The translations under genes were made by a program, and so were the position numbers. Shown here one piece after another: positions 1 to 7,418 of a stretch of 64,000 nt of DNA. The DNA lies in assembly GCF_900100705.1 (NCBI RefSeq), contig NZ_FNCH01000012.1:62001-126000 (forward strand), given 5' to 3'. The DNA comes from Pedobacter terrae (GTDB taxonomy: Bacteria > Bacteroidota > Bacteroidia > Sphingobacteriales > Sphingobacteriaceae). The notes below the pieces were generated by a model. The model did not search any database. It had not been told where the DNA came from and saw only the letters and a list, made by a program, of their open reading frames with translations. Within the stretch, counting starts at the first letter, position 1, and every line of letters begins with the position of its first letter.

Positions 1-77
1 AATCATTGCAAGAAGAAATATGCCTATATTTTGTTAAACTGAAGCATTATTCTTAATTTTAATTAGATTTTAGACAT

Positions 78-299
78 ATGAATATTTCGATAACTCAACT
101 ATATGCACTCTTAAGCGAAAAACTTGATAAGGATACTGCAGAGCAGTTAACCAGTTATATTGAGGCGAAAGTTGATAAAACCACCCATTTGGCTTCTAAA
201 GAAGATTTGGCGAATGCTAAAACTGATATGATTAAATGGTTTGTTGGCTTATTTATAGCGTTGGCTTTAATGATTATCGGCCTCTACTTTAAAGGTTAA
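78..299 (+). CDS. small membrane protein with coiled-coil-like N-terminus
   Basis: A 73-residue protein of unknown function. Residues 1-48 are polar and helix-prone, including the stretch SKEDLANAKTDM, and residues 50-70 form one hydrophobic membrane segment ending in KG. This layout resembles short bacterial proteins of the CCDC90/DUF1640 type, which have a coiled coil before a C-terminal anchor; the resemblance is by eye only. It stands alone ahead of tsaE, separated from it by a degenerate palindromic repeat. No catalytic motif is visible. Confidence 0.6.
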   Translation: MNISITQLYALLSEKLDKDTAEQLTSYIEAKVDKTTHLASKEDLANAKTDMIKWFVGLFIALALMIIGLYFKG

Positions 300-374
300 T
301 TGTATAATTGCTCTGATGATGACTTATTCATCTAGCTAAAGTTATAAGTTACATATTTAGTCGGTTATCATCTT

Positions 375-428
375 GAGCCTGTCGAAAGACTTTCAATAAT
401 TTACAGGTTATAGGCTTTCAACAAACTC
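375..428. repeat. degenerate palindromic intergenic repeat
   Basis: The arms GAGCCTGTCGAAAG (375-388) and CTTTCAACAAACTC (415-428) are imperfect inverted copies (11 of 14 positions pair). Such TTGAGCCTGTCGAAAGAC palindromes are common intergenic repeats in Bacteroidota. Its presence argues that the coding region of tsaE does not extend upstream to 432. Confidence 0.55.
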
Positions 429-449
429 AGCTTGGCTAGTGGCAAAACA

Positions 450-495
450 AATAAAGGCAAAAGCAATCCAATTATGTATTACTTTTGCCTTTATT
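450..495. other. 18-bp inverted repeat just before tsaE
   Basis: The 18-mer at 450-467 and the one at 478-495 are inverted copies with one mismatch, around a 10-nt loop. The hairpin ends 8 nt before the tsaE ATG at 504. The right arm also contains TACTTTTG (480-487), which fits the Bacteroidota -7 box TAnnTTTG, but no TTG element sits at the right distance. It may be a terminator for the upstream gene or a leader structure; the sequence does not decide. Confidence 0.5.
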
Positions 496-503
496 CTTTA
501 TAT

Positions 504-920
504 ATGGATATCGAAGTACATAGTTTAGCCCATCTACCTGTTGTTGCAAAGCAACTTTCAGATTTTGCCGGTGACCAAAAAGTTTTCATTTTTGAGGGTG
601 ATATGGGTGCAGGCAAAACCACATTCATCAAAACTTTTTGCGCGGCTTTAGGTGTAGCCGATGTGGTTTCGAGCCCAACTTATTCTATCGTTAACGAATA
701 TGAAAGCCCTAACGGATCGGTATTCCATTTCGATTTTTACCGGATAAAAGACATTCGTGAAGCCTACGATTTAGGATATGAAGAATATTTTTATGGGGGT
801 GGAATTTGTTTAATAGAATGGCCGGAGCGGGTAGAAGAATTATTACCTGAAAATTTTGTTAAGGTTGAGATCAATGTGCTGGATGAAAACCGCCGGGTAT
901 TCAGGTTTTCGAAGGTATAA
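504..920 (+). CDS. tsaE: tRNA threonylcarbamoyladenosine biosynthesis ATPase TsaE
   Basis: ATPase partner of TsaB and TsaD in making the t6A modification at position 37 of ANN-decoding tRNAs; cytoplasmic. The P-loop GDMGAGKT lies at about residues 32-39, followed by SSPTYSIVNEY, the HFDFYR motif and LIEWPER, all typical of the family. An open frame reaches back to 432, but it would run through a palindromic repeat and a hairpin. The ATG at 504 gives 138 residues, the usual family length, so that start is used. tsaB and tsaD are not nearby. The alanine dehydrogenase gene follows 74 nt downstream on the same strand. Confidence 0.95.
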   Translation: MDIEVHSLAHLPVVAKQLSDFAGDQKVFIFEGDMGAGKTTFIKTFCAALGVADVVSSPTYSIVNEYESPNGSVFHFDFYRIKDIREAYDLGYEEYFYGGGICLIEWPERVEELLPENFVKVEINVLDENRRVFRFSKV

Positions 921-994
921 CAATTCGTTATCAATAAATTAACAGATTTTGCGTATCTTGAACGACCTAAAACTATCATAATTTTAATTCAAAC

Positions 995-2221
995 ATGGCT
1001 ACAGGATTACGCGAAGGAATGGCCGATATAGCTCGTCAGGGTTTACTACAAACGCAGGAAGCAACGCTAGAAACCAGAAATAAAAAAAACAGTCTATACA
1101 TAGGAATACCCAAAGAAATTTCTTTTCAGGAAAATAGAATCGCATTAACACCTTTATCTGTTGCTTTGTTGGTAAACAATGGCCATCGGGTTGTTTTAGA
1201 AAGTGGGGCAGGTATTGCTGCTAATTTCTCTGATACCGAATATGCGGAGCAGGGTGCAAAAATTGCCTATAACAAAAAGGAAGTTTTTGATGCTGATATC
1301 CTGGTAAAAATTGCCCCTCCCATGCTGGAAGAGATTGAAATGATGCATAAGGGGCAAACACTTATTTCTTCTTTACAAACCGGAACGCTTAAGCAGGATT
1401 ATCTTAAAGCATTGATGCATAAAAAAATTAATGCATTGTGTTTTGAGAATCTCCGCGATGAAGGTAATATACTAAGTGTAGTGCGCGCCATGAGCGAAAT
1501 AGTAGGTTCGACCTCTATTTTAATTGCTGCAGAATATTTAAGCAATGTAACCGGGGGCAAGGGCTTAATGTTAGGCGGCTTTACAGGGGTTCCTCCCACA
1601 GAAATTGTGATTTTAGGTGCCGGAACGGTTGGCGAATATGCCGCCAGAACAGCTTTGGCACTAGGCGCAGAGGTAAAAGTTTTCGATAGTTCCATTTACC
1701 GTTTACGCCGCCTGCAGAATAATCTGGGGAGCAGGGTATTTACCTCGGTAATGCAGCCTATTGTTTTAAATAAGGCCATTATTACCTGCGATGTAGTGAT
1801 TGGTGCCATTAGAGCGACACATGGCCGCAGTCCGTGTATAGTAATGGAAGAAACTGTTGCCAGAATGAAACCACATTCGGTAGTTATTGACGTGAGTATT
1901 GATCAGGGCGGTTGCTTTGAAACTTCAGAGGTGACCAACCATACCAACCCGGTTTTTAGAAAATACGATGTAATTCACTATTGTGTGCCTAATATTGCTT
2001 CGCGTGTTCCAAGAACAGCTTCTTATGCGCTTACCAATATCTTTGCTCCAATTTTATTGGATATAGGCGAATTTGGAGGCTTAATGAATATGGTTTGGAA
2101 TAACCCAGGCATCCGCGAAGCACTTTATATTTATCAGGGTAATTGTACCAATAAAGATTTGGCCGATATGTTTAATTTGCCGTTTAAAGATCTTGAATTG
2201 TTGGTCGTTTCGAATCAATAA
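995..2221 (+). CDS. ald: alanine dehydrogenase family protein
   Basis: NAD-dependent alanine dehydrogenase/PNT-like enzyme (L-alanine to pyruvate and ammonia), 408 residues, about 35 more than typical Ald because of an N-terminal extension. Visible features are GIPKE (37-41), Arg48 and Lys105 at the usual substrate-binding positions, the nucleotide-binding ILGAGTVG, IDQGGCFE and the HYCVPN segment. The LHLA motif that normally supplies the catalytic His (His96 in Mycobacterium Ald) reads LQTG, so the expected His appears to be Gln128. The IGAVLIPG segment is also changed, to IGAIRATHG. The family assignment is firm. Activity as a standard Ald is less certain because of these substitutions. 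Confidence 0.85.
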   Translation: MATGLREGMADIARQGLLQTQEATLETRNKKNSLYIGIPKEISFQENRIALTPLSVALLVNNGHRVVLESGAGIAANFSDTEYAEQGAKIAYNKKEVFDADILVKIAPPMLEEIEMMHKGQTLISSLQTGTLKQDYLKALMHKKINALCFENLRDEGNILSVVRAMSEIVGSTSILIAAEYLSNVTGGKGLMLGGFTGVPPTEIVILGAGTVGEYAARTALALGAEVKVFDSSIYRLRRLQNNLGSRVFTSVMQPIVLNKAIITCDVVIGAIRATHGRSPCIVMEETVARMKPHSVVIDVSIDQGGCFETSEVTNHTNPVFRKYDVIHYCVPNIASRVPRTASYALTNIFAPILLDIGEFGGLMNMVWNNPGIREALYIYQGNCTNKDLADMFNLPFKDLELLVVSNQ

Positions 2222-2290
2222 AAAATGTAAGATAGACAATGTAAAACGGATAATGGGAAAGGCGCTTGGTGTTTGATTCCTCTTGGTACT

Positions 2291-2980
2291 ATGATGATAA
2301 AATTCAATCTGCTAGCTTTATTCTTTTTCCTCTCAATTGCTGTAAACGCTCAAAACAAACCCGTTACAGCAAAAAAGCTTGTTGTTGTTAGTTCTTATAC
2401 TCAATATCAGGTCTCGATAAAAGCAAATCCGAATAACGAATTGATTGAAATTAAGAAGGCCATCCCTAGTATCAGGTTAGATATCCGCTATGCCACTAAA
2501 AATAACTTTATGCGGCAGATCATGTATAAGCAGGCGAGGGCTTTTGCCAGAAAACCAGTGGTAGAATCGTTAAAAAAGATCCAGGCAGCATTAAATAAAA
2601 AAGGCTATGGCTTAAAAATATTTGATGGCTACCGTCCCTACGCCATTACGGTTGAGTTTTATAAAAAGGCAAGTGATAAAAATTTTGTAGCTAATCCAGC
2701 AAAAGGATCGAAACACAATAGGGGCTGTGCGGTAGATCTCACGTTGATTAACCTGAAAACAGGCAAAGAACTACTGATGCCAACACCTTACGATAGTTTT
2801 TCGGCAGCTGCTGCGGCCAAATATGAAAACGTATCACCAGAGGCAAAGAAAAACCGCGATTTCCTCATTGCCATTATGGCTAAATACCGCATGAATGTGT
2901 TAGGAAATGAATGGTGGCATTATGATTTTTCGGACTGGAGAAATTATGATTTAATGGATATTCCTTTCGAGAAATTATAG
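2291..2980 (+). CDS. secreted D-Ala-D-Ala dipeptidase (VanX/DdpX-like, peptidase M15)
   Basis: Zinc dipeptidase of the M15D group, expected to cleave D-Ala-D-Ala in the periplasm. Numbered from the ATG at 2291, a signal peptide ends near NA|QNK (about residue 20). Motifs are GYRP (Arg115), SKHNRGCAVD (zinc ligands His142 and Asp149) and EWWHYDF (catalytic Glu207, zinc ligand His210). A TTG at 2273 is in frame, but the ATG pair at 2291/2294 starts directly with the signal peptide. In this setting, far from any van cluster, a role in peptidoglycan turnover is more likely than vancomycin resistance. The neighbouring genes also deal with alanine or D-alanine. Confidence 0.9.
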   Translation: MMIKFNLLALFFFLSIAVNAQNKPVTAKKLVVVSSYTQYQVSIKANPNNELIEIKKAIPSIRLDIRYATKNNFMRQIMYKQARAFARKPVVESLKKIQAALNKKGYGLKIFDGYRPYAITVEFYKKASDKNFVANPAKGSKHNRGCAVDLTLINLKTGKELLMPTPYDSFSAAAAAKYENVSPEAKKNRDFLIAIMAKYRMNVLGNEWWHYDFSDWRNYDLMDIPFEKL

Positions 2981-3045
2981 CTCATTAGTTCGATTGTCAT
3001 TGGTTATTAGTGTTGGGAGCATAACAACTGAGGTCCATTATCTGT

Positions 3046-3110
3046 GGTGTAAGGTGTTACCATCTTAAACTAATTAGTTTTACCGGTGTCAGGTGGTAAC
3101 ACCTGACAGC
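3046..3110. repeat. palindromic repeat at convergent gene ends
   Basis: TGTCAGGTG (3087-3095) and CACCTGACA (3100-3108) form a perfect 9-bp stem with a 4-nt loop; a related half, GGTGTTACC, lies at 3053-3061. It sits between the stops of the VanX-like gene (+) and the phosphatase gene (-). It could act as a bidirectional terminator, although no long T-run follows. Confidence 0.6.
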
Positions 3111-3122
3111 ATACAACAGGTA

Positions 3123-3623
3123 TTACAAATGGTGTGGCCTGCCAAACTGATCCATTTTTACCCGCGCTTTATCTTCTTTAACGGATAATTCAAAAATATA
3201 ATCGTAATCATCGTCCGTTAATTCTGCTTTGGGTTTTTTACCACCAAAGGCTTCAATGATCTCCAGCACGGTGTTAGAGTGGCCGGCAATAATCACAGTT
3301 TTGCCAACATAATTGGTTTTAATGCTATCTACAAGCGATTTAATATCTTTATAATCAATCACTTTAGGAATCACCAATGAATCTAATGTTTGGTGCGTTC
3401 TTTTTGTAGGTGTGGCAAAAGCAACATCAAACTTTACTTTTTTGAGGTATGTGGCTAAATCTCCTGCCCTGATTCTCCCTTCATCAGACAGGTTGGGGTT
3501 GGTATCCTGTGGATTGGATTTATCTTTCTCTGCATGCCTGACAATCCAAACCGTAGTCGTTTGTGCAGAAACGATATTGGCAAAGAGTAGTGTTAAAGCC
3601 AGTAATACGAACAGTTTTTTCAT
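3123..3623 (-). CDS. secreted histidine phosphatase (SixA/PGAM-like)
   Basis: A 166-residue branch of the histidine phosphatase superfamily. The signal peptide (residues 1-20, ending VSA|QTT) places it in the periplasm. The catalytic RHAEK motif gives Arg29 and His30, Arg75 lies in TKRTHQT, and the second His is His115 in AGHSNTV. The fold and short length fit SixA-like phosphatases, but SixA is cytoplasmic and acts on phosphohistidine proteins, so the exported location suggests a small phosphate ester substrate. It is co-directional with the BioF-like gene upstream (37-nt gap). Confidence 0.85.
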   Translation of the reverse strand: MKKLFVLLALTLLFANIVSAQTTTVWIVRHAEKDKSNPQDTNPNLSDEGRIRAGDLATYLKKVKFDVAFATPTKRTHQTLDSLVIPKVIDYKDIKSLVDSIKTNYVGKTVIIAGHSNTVLEIIEAFGGKKPKAELTDDDYDYIFELSVKEDKARVKMDQFGRPHHL

Positions 3624-3660
3624 GTTATAAATATTAAAAAATTAATTGGATAAGGAAAGG

Positions 3661-4701
3661 TTAAAAATTTATAGCGGCCACCAGTTTTTCAATATCTTCT
3701 TTTTCATGCCAACTGCTCAAAATAATTCTATTTATCGGTTTAGATTCGGGCTTAGGGTAAGGAAAAGACGAAATCAGGATTTTTTCTTTTAGCAAACAGT
3801 CAGCCAAAGTCGAATCTCGTGTCAAGAATGCCGGAAATGCCGGTTCAAATGCCCATGTTTCGTTTATTTTAGCGGTAAATAGCTTTATATTCTCCTGTAA
3901 CCTCGTCCATCCGTGCTGGTATATTTTTTCAGCCTTGATGAAGGCAAAAAGACTGGCTGCGGATGGAGGTGATGCCCCAATAAAAATATTGCCGTTTTTT
4001 AGTTTGGCAATAAGTGCATTTGAACCCAGAACCAACCCGGCATCTATCCCTAATGCCTTTGCCATTGAGGCCACAACAATACGTTCGATATTGGATTTAA
4101 CCGGAAGGTTAATCAATGCACCCATTCCATTATTATGGATGCCGATACCATGCGAATCATCTACAATTAAAATAATCTCTTTTTCCGGATGTATTTCAGT
4201 AAGGAAGTTAAAATCATAAATTTCAGGGAAAAGATTGTTCATGGAATTACTGACCAGTACCCAATTCTGTTCTTCGGAAGCGTTGATGAGCTTTATTGTT
4301 TCTTTTTTCCAATCATTAAACGATTGCTGATTTGCGGGCTGATCGTTTAACCAAAGTGCAGGGTGTGTAGCCGGAGCATAAATTATTTTGCCTAATGTAG
4401 ACAAACCTTTAACGGTAAGCTGTGCAGCTAAGTAACCACTTGAAGTTATCAAAGCGGCTTCTGATCCGTAACGCGCAGCAGCTACTTTTTCTGCATCATC
4501 ATAAATGCCCAGCTGAATATTGTTGGTGCGGCTTGTTCCATTGTTTAAACCGAATTTTTGAATCCCCTCGATATATAGATCTATGAAATCCTGATTTTGG
4601 GGAATGCCTAAATAGGCTGTTCCGCCAAAGTATAAATAGTTGCTCCCTTCAATATTTATTTTATTGGAAAAAGGTTGATCAATCGATTTTAAATCCCGCA
4701 T
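3661..4701 (-). CDS. PLP-dependent alpha-oxoamine synthase-like enzyme (BioF-like)
   Basis: Fold type I PLP enzyme of the AONS/KBL group, 346 residues (BioF is usually about 385). SSGYLAAQ (87-94), His113 as the ring-stacking residue, DDSHGIG with Asp181 and His184, and the Schiff-base lysine Lys215 in SMAKALG are all present. Family members condense a small amino acid (Ala, Gly or Ser) with an acyl-CoA. No other biotin gene is visible, so calling it BioF would overreach. Its start overlaps the stop of the carboxypeptidase gene by one base (TAATG), so the two are translationally coupled. Confidence 0.75.
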   Translation of the reverse strand: MRDLKSIDQPFSNKINIEGSNYLYFGGTAYLGIPQNQDFIDLYIEGIQKFGLNNGTSRTNNIQLGIYDDAEKVAAARYGSEAALITSSGYLAAQLTVKGLSTLGKIIYAPATHPALWLNDQPANQQSFNDWKKETIKLINASEEQNWVLVSNSMNNLFPEIYDFNFLTEIHPEKEIILIVDDSHGIGIHNNGMGALINLPVKSNIERIVVASMAKALGIDAGLVLGSNALIAKLKNGNIFIGASPPSAASLFAFIKAEKIYQHGWTRLQENIKLFTAKINETWAFEPAFPAFLTRDSTLADCLLKEKILISSFPYPKPESKPINRIILSSWHEKEDIEKLVAAINF

Positions 4702-6029
4702 TAAAAATTATCGTGTATGTAAGTCATTATCCTCACCATTTCTGCACGGACTTCTGCAGTTGGTTTTATGAAGCTATTGTTCATGAAAGAGAAAATATAT
4801 GTTTTGCCTTTTTTAGTGAGTACGTATCCGCTTTGGTTATGCACCCCACCGAGTGAACCTGTTTTGCCGAAGACAAAAGGTTTATCGGTTTTAGGATAAG
4901 CACTTTTTAAAGTGCCGCTTTTGCCGCCTGCAGGCAATAAGTCAAAAAGTTTTTCCGGGTTGTTTACCAATCTGTAAATAGAATCAAGTAGATATACATT
5001 ATCGCGTGGCGTAAATAAATTCTGGCGGGACAGCCCGGATCCATCAGCCCATTTTACCTGATCAGGGAGAAAAGAAAGGTAGTTTTTCGTAATGTAATCA
5101 ATGGCTTTGGTTGTACTTAACGTATCGCCAATCTGGTTGGAGCAAACCAATAACAGGTGTTCGGCAATAAAATTATCGCTGGGTAACATCATTTGCTTTA
5201 GTACCGAATCGCGCTTTGCGCCTGGCAAGGTTTTAGCATCCTGCGGTATTTTTAAATTTATGATGCCAACGGGTTTGTGTAAGGTATCTGCTAATATTTC
5301 AACGGTAAGCTGCGCGCTGGTTTTATATGGGTTTTGCTGATTATAGCCTGGCTTTACTGCAACTGCTGGGTAATGAAAGCGGTTGCTCCAGAAATCTCTA
5401 CTGACCTGAAAATTGCCTGTTTTCCTTGTAAAATCTATTTCGAAGCAGGAGGTAAAAACCTTTGGTACAACGTTAATTTTATTTGGAGTGGCATAGGTAG
5501 AAGTAACCATGTTATCCATAATAGGCATTTCGGTAATTTCTGGCTGATAATAATAATCGTAATCATCCCAGGCCCAGCCTTCGCCAAAGAAGTTGCCCGA
5601 ATATCTTCCCGGTGAAAAAAAGAGTTTTTTATTTGAAGCCAATAGAAAATTGTATGCCGATTTATCTTTTACGGCAAATTGCAAAAAAGAAGGATCTCCA
5701 GTTCCCCAAAAAATCAATGAATCATTCCGCTCGGTGTATTTCAAAGCAGGCATTAAATCTGGCAGCATTTTAAGGCTCGCAAAAAATGTATACAATTTGG
5801 TGTTAGATGCCGGGGTAAAATATTGATCTGCATCTTTCTGAAAGATCATTTTTTTGTCCGTCGGGTTATAAAGCGCGAAGCCAACCTGATATTGTTTAAT
5901 GACCTGCGAATTTTTAAATTCTCTGGCTACTTTTTTTGAAATGATCTTATTTGTTGAGCAGCCCGCTAACAAGCAAAAGGAGATAACAAAGGTGATAAAA
6001 ATAAAATTATGATTTTTTAAAGGAAACAT
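4701..6029 (-). CDS. dacB: D-alanyl-D-alanine carboxypeptidase/endopeptidase (PBP4-type, S13), lipoprotein
   Basis: Class C penicillin-binding protein that trims or cleaves peptidoglycan stem peptides in the periplasm and releases D-alanine. The lipobox LAGC (Cys24) predicts a lipid anchor, which is unusual for E. coli PBP4 but common in Bacteroidota. The three active-site motifs are SNTK (Ser75 and Lys78), SDN (282-284) and KTG (387-389). At 442 residues it is of normal length. It is the first gene of a probable three-gene minus-strand unit with the BioF-like enzyme and the secreted phosphatase. The retropepsin gene at 6081 is divergent, leaving 51 nt for both promoters. Confidence 0.9.
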   Translation of the reverse strand: MFPLKNHNFIFITFVISFCLLAGCSTNKIISKKVAREFKNSQVIKQYQVGFALYNPTDKKMIFQKDADQYFTPASNTKLYTFFASLKMLPDLMPALKYTERNDSLIFWGTGDPSFLQFAVKDKSAYNFLLASNKKLFFSPGRYSGNFFGEGWAWDDYDYYYQPEITEMPIMDNMVTSTYATPNKINVVPKVFTSCFEIDFTRKTGNFQVSRDFWSNRFHYPAVAVKPGYNQQNPYKTSAQLTVEILADTLHKPVGIINLKIPQDAKTLPGAKRDSVLKQMMLPSDNFIAEHLLLVCSNQIGDTLSTTKAIDYITKNYLSFLPDQVKWADGSGLSRQNLFTPRDNVYLLDSIYRLVNNPEKLFDLLPAGGKSGTLKSAYPKTDKPFVFGKTGSLGGVHNQSGYVLTKKGKTYIFSFMNNSFIKPTAEVRAEMVRIMTYIHDNF

Positions 6030-6080
6030 GTGCTAAATTTAGGAGACATAAAGATTAACTAATTTATTAAATTTAGTTTA

Positions 6081-7328
6081 ATGTTAGCCAAATATAAATC
6101 CGGTGTAATAATCTGTTTACGTAAACTGACCATTTGCCTGGTGCTTGTATTTCTCACTTTTCCTGGGTTTGGGCAAGAATTCCGCTTTAAAAGAAACCGC
6201 CAAAAACAGTCAATTCCTTTCAAGTGTATTAAAAATCTGATGGTTATTCCGGTATATGTAAATGGAAAAGGACCCTATGATTTTGTGCTTGATACTGGTG
6301 TTGGACCCATGATTATCACAGATCCTTCTATTATCGATTCGTTAAATTTCAGTCAGCTCCGTAAAATTAAAGTTTCGGGCCTGGGTATTGAAAGCGTTGA
6401 TGCATATGTTTCTCAAAGTCTTGATGTTAAAGTAGGCCGTGCCAGTATTAAGTATATACCAGCGGCAATCTTAAAAGAAGACTTGTTTAACCTGTCAGGA
6501 CATTTAGGGCTGAAAATTTATGGCCTGTTGGGCTACAGTTTTTTTAACAGTTTTATTGTCGATATCAGGTATAGCGAAAATAGGCTGATTATTTATGATC
6601 CTGACACCAAAATTAAATACCGTGGAAAAAAAATTCCTATCGAAATAGAGAGCCAGAAGCCGTATATTTCAGCTACCATTGATGCTTCTAATGGAAAAAC
6701 AGTTGAAGCCAGGTTTTTAATGGATACAGGTGCCAGCCATGCTTTATCACTCGAAATGCTCAATGGAATGGAATTCCCATTACCTCAAAAGAAAATCAAA
6801 GCTAATTTAGGAATGAGTTTAAGCGGCCAGATTAAGGGATATGTTGGCCGTGTAACGAGATTTAATATTGGGGGCTATGTTTTTAAAGATGTTGTTGCCG
6901 GATTCCCTGATTTTACAAGCATTTCAAATAAGATCGATTTATCAAAACGGAATGGCAATTTAGGTGCCGATTTACTTCGGAAATTTAACATTCAGTTCAA
7001 CTATCAGGATGGGTTTATTTATGTTAAACCCAATGGATTCAGAAAAACTGCTTTTGAACACGATATGGTGGGTATGGTGTTATATCTTGATCAGAAAACA
7101 TATAAAAGAGTGCTTATTGGAGAAATAGACGAGAATAGTCCGGCAGAAAAAGCCGGTTTGTTCCCTGACGATGAAATTATTGGGATAAACTTTAAAAGTA
7201 TTGATGCGTATTCTTTAAACGATCTTTCCGAAATGTTTAAATCAAAAGCAGAAAGAAATATCATTCTCGAAATTTTTAGGGATAATCAAGTTTATCTTAA
7301 AATCGTTCGACTCGAAAAAAGGATTTAA
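6081..7328 (+). CDS. secreted retropepsin-like aspartyl protease with PDZ domain
   Basis: 415 residues. The N-terminal hydrophobic segment ending near FGQ (residue 32) is a signal peptide. Two aspartyl half-sites are visible: LDTGVG (Asp71) and MDTGAS (Asp215). In retroviral enzymes the two DTG motifs come from a dimer; here one chain supplies both. Residues about 325-410 form a PDZ domain (SPAEKAGLFPDDEI). This architecture is widespread in Bacteroidota and its substrates are largely unknown. It is monocistronic, divergent from dacB and followed by a 90-nt gap. Confidence 0.88.
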   Translation: MLAKYKSGVIICLRKLTICLVLVFLTFPGFGQEFRFKRNRQKQSIPFKCIKNLMVIPVYVNGKGPYDFVLDTGVGPMIITDPSIIDSLNFSQLRKIKVSGLGIESVDAYVSQSLDVKVGRASIKYIPAAILKEDLFNLSGHLGLKIYGLLGYSFFNSFIVDIRYSENRLIIYDPDTKIKYRGKKIPIEIESQKPYISATIDASNGKTVEARFLMDTGASHALSLEMLNGMEFPLPQKKIKANLGMSLSGQIKGYVGRVTRFNIGGYVFKDVVAGFPDFTSISNKIDLSKRNGNLGADLLRKFNIQFNYQDGFIYVKPNGFRKTAFEHDMVGMVLYLDQKTYKRVLIGEIDENSPAEKAGLFPDDEIIGINFKSIDAYSLNDLSEMFKSKAERNIILEIFRDNQVYLKIVRLEKRI

Positions 7329-7418
7329 TAAAGTAATTTTCCAGTTACAAATGATTTGTCGTGTAACAAGATTTTAACTTTAACCTCTTATTACCAAGCA
7401 AACTAACTTTATACACAC

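Noticed and set aside
432..503. Upstream extension of tsaE to 432
   Set aside because: It would translate an intergenic palindrome and a hairpin and adds 24 residues absent from the family; the ATG at 504 gives the standard length.
2291..2980. VanX-like gene as a vancomycin resistance determinant
   Set aside because: No vanH/vanA-type ligase or regulator nearby, and the protein has a signal peptide, unlike cytoplasmic VanX.
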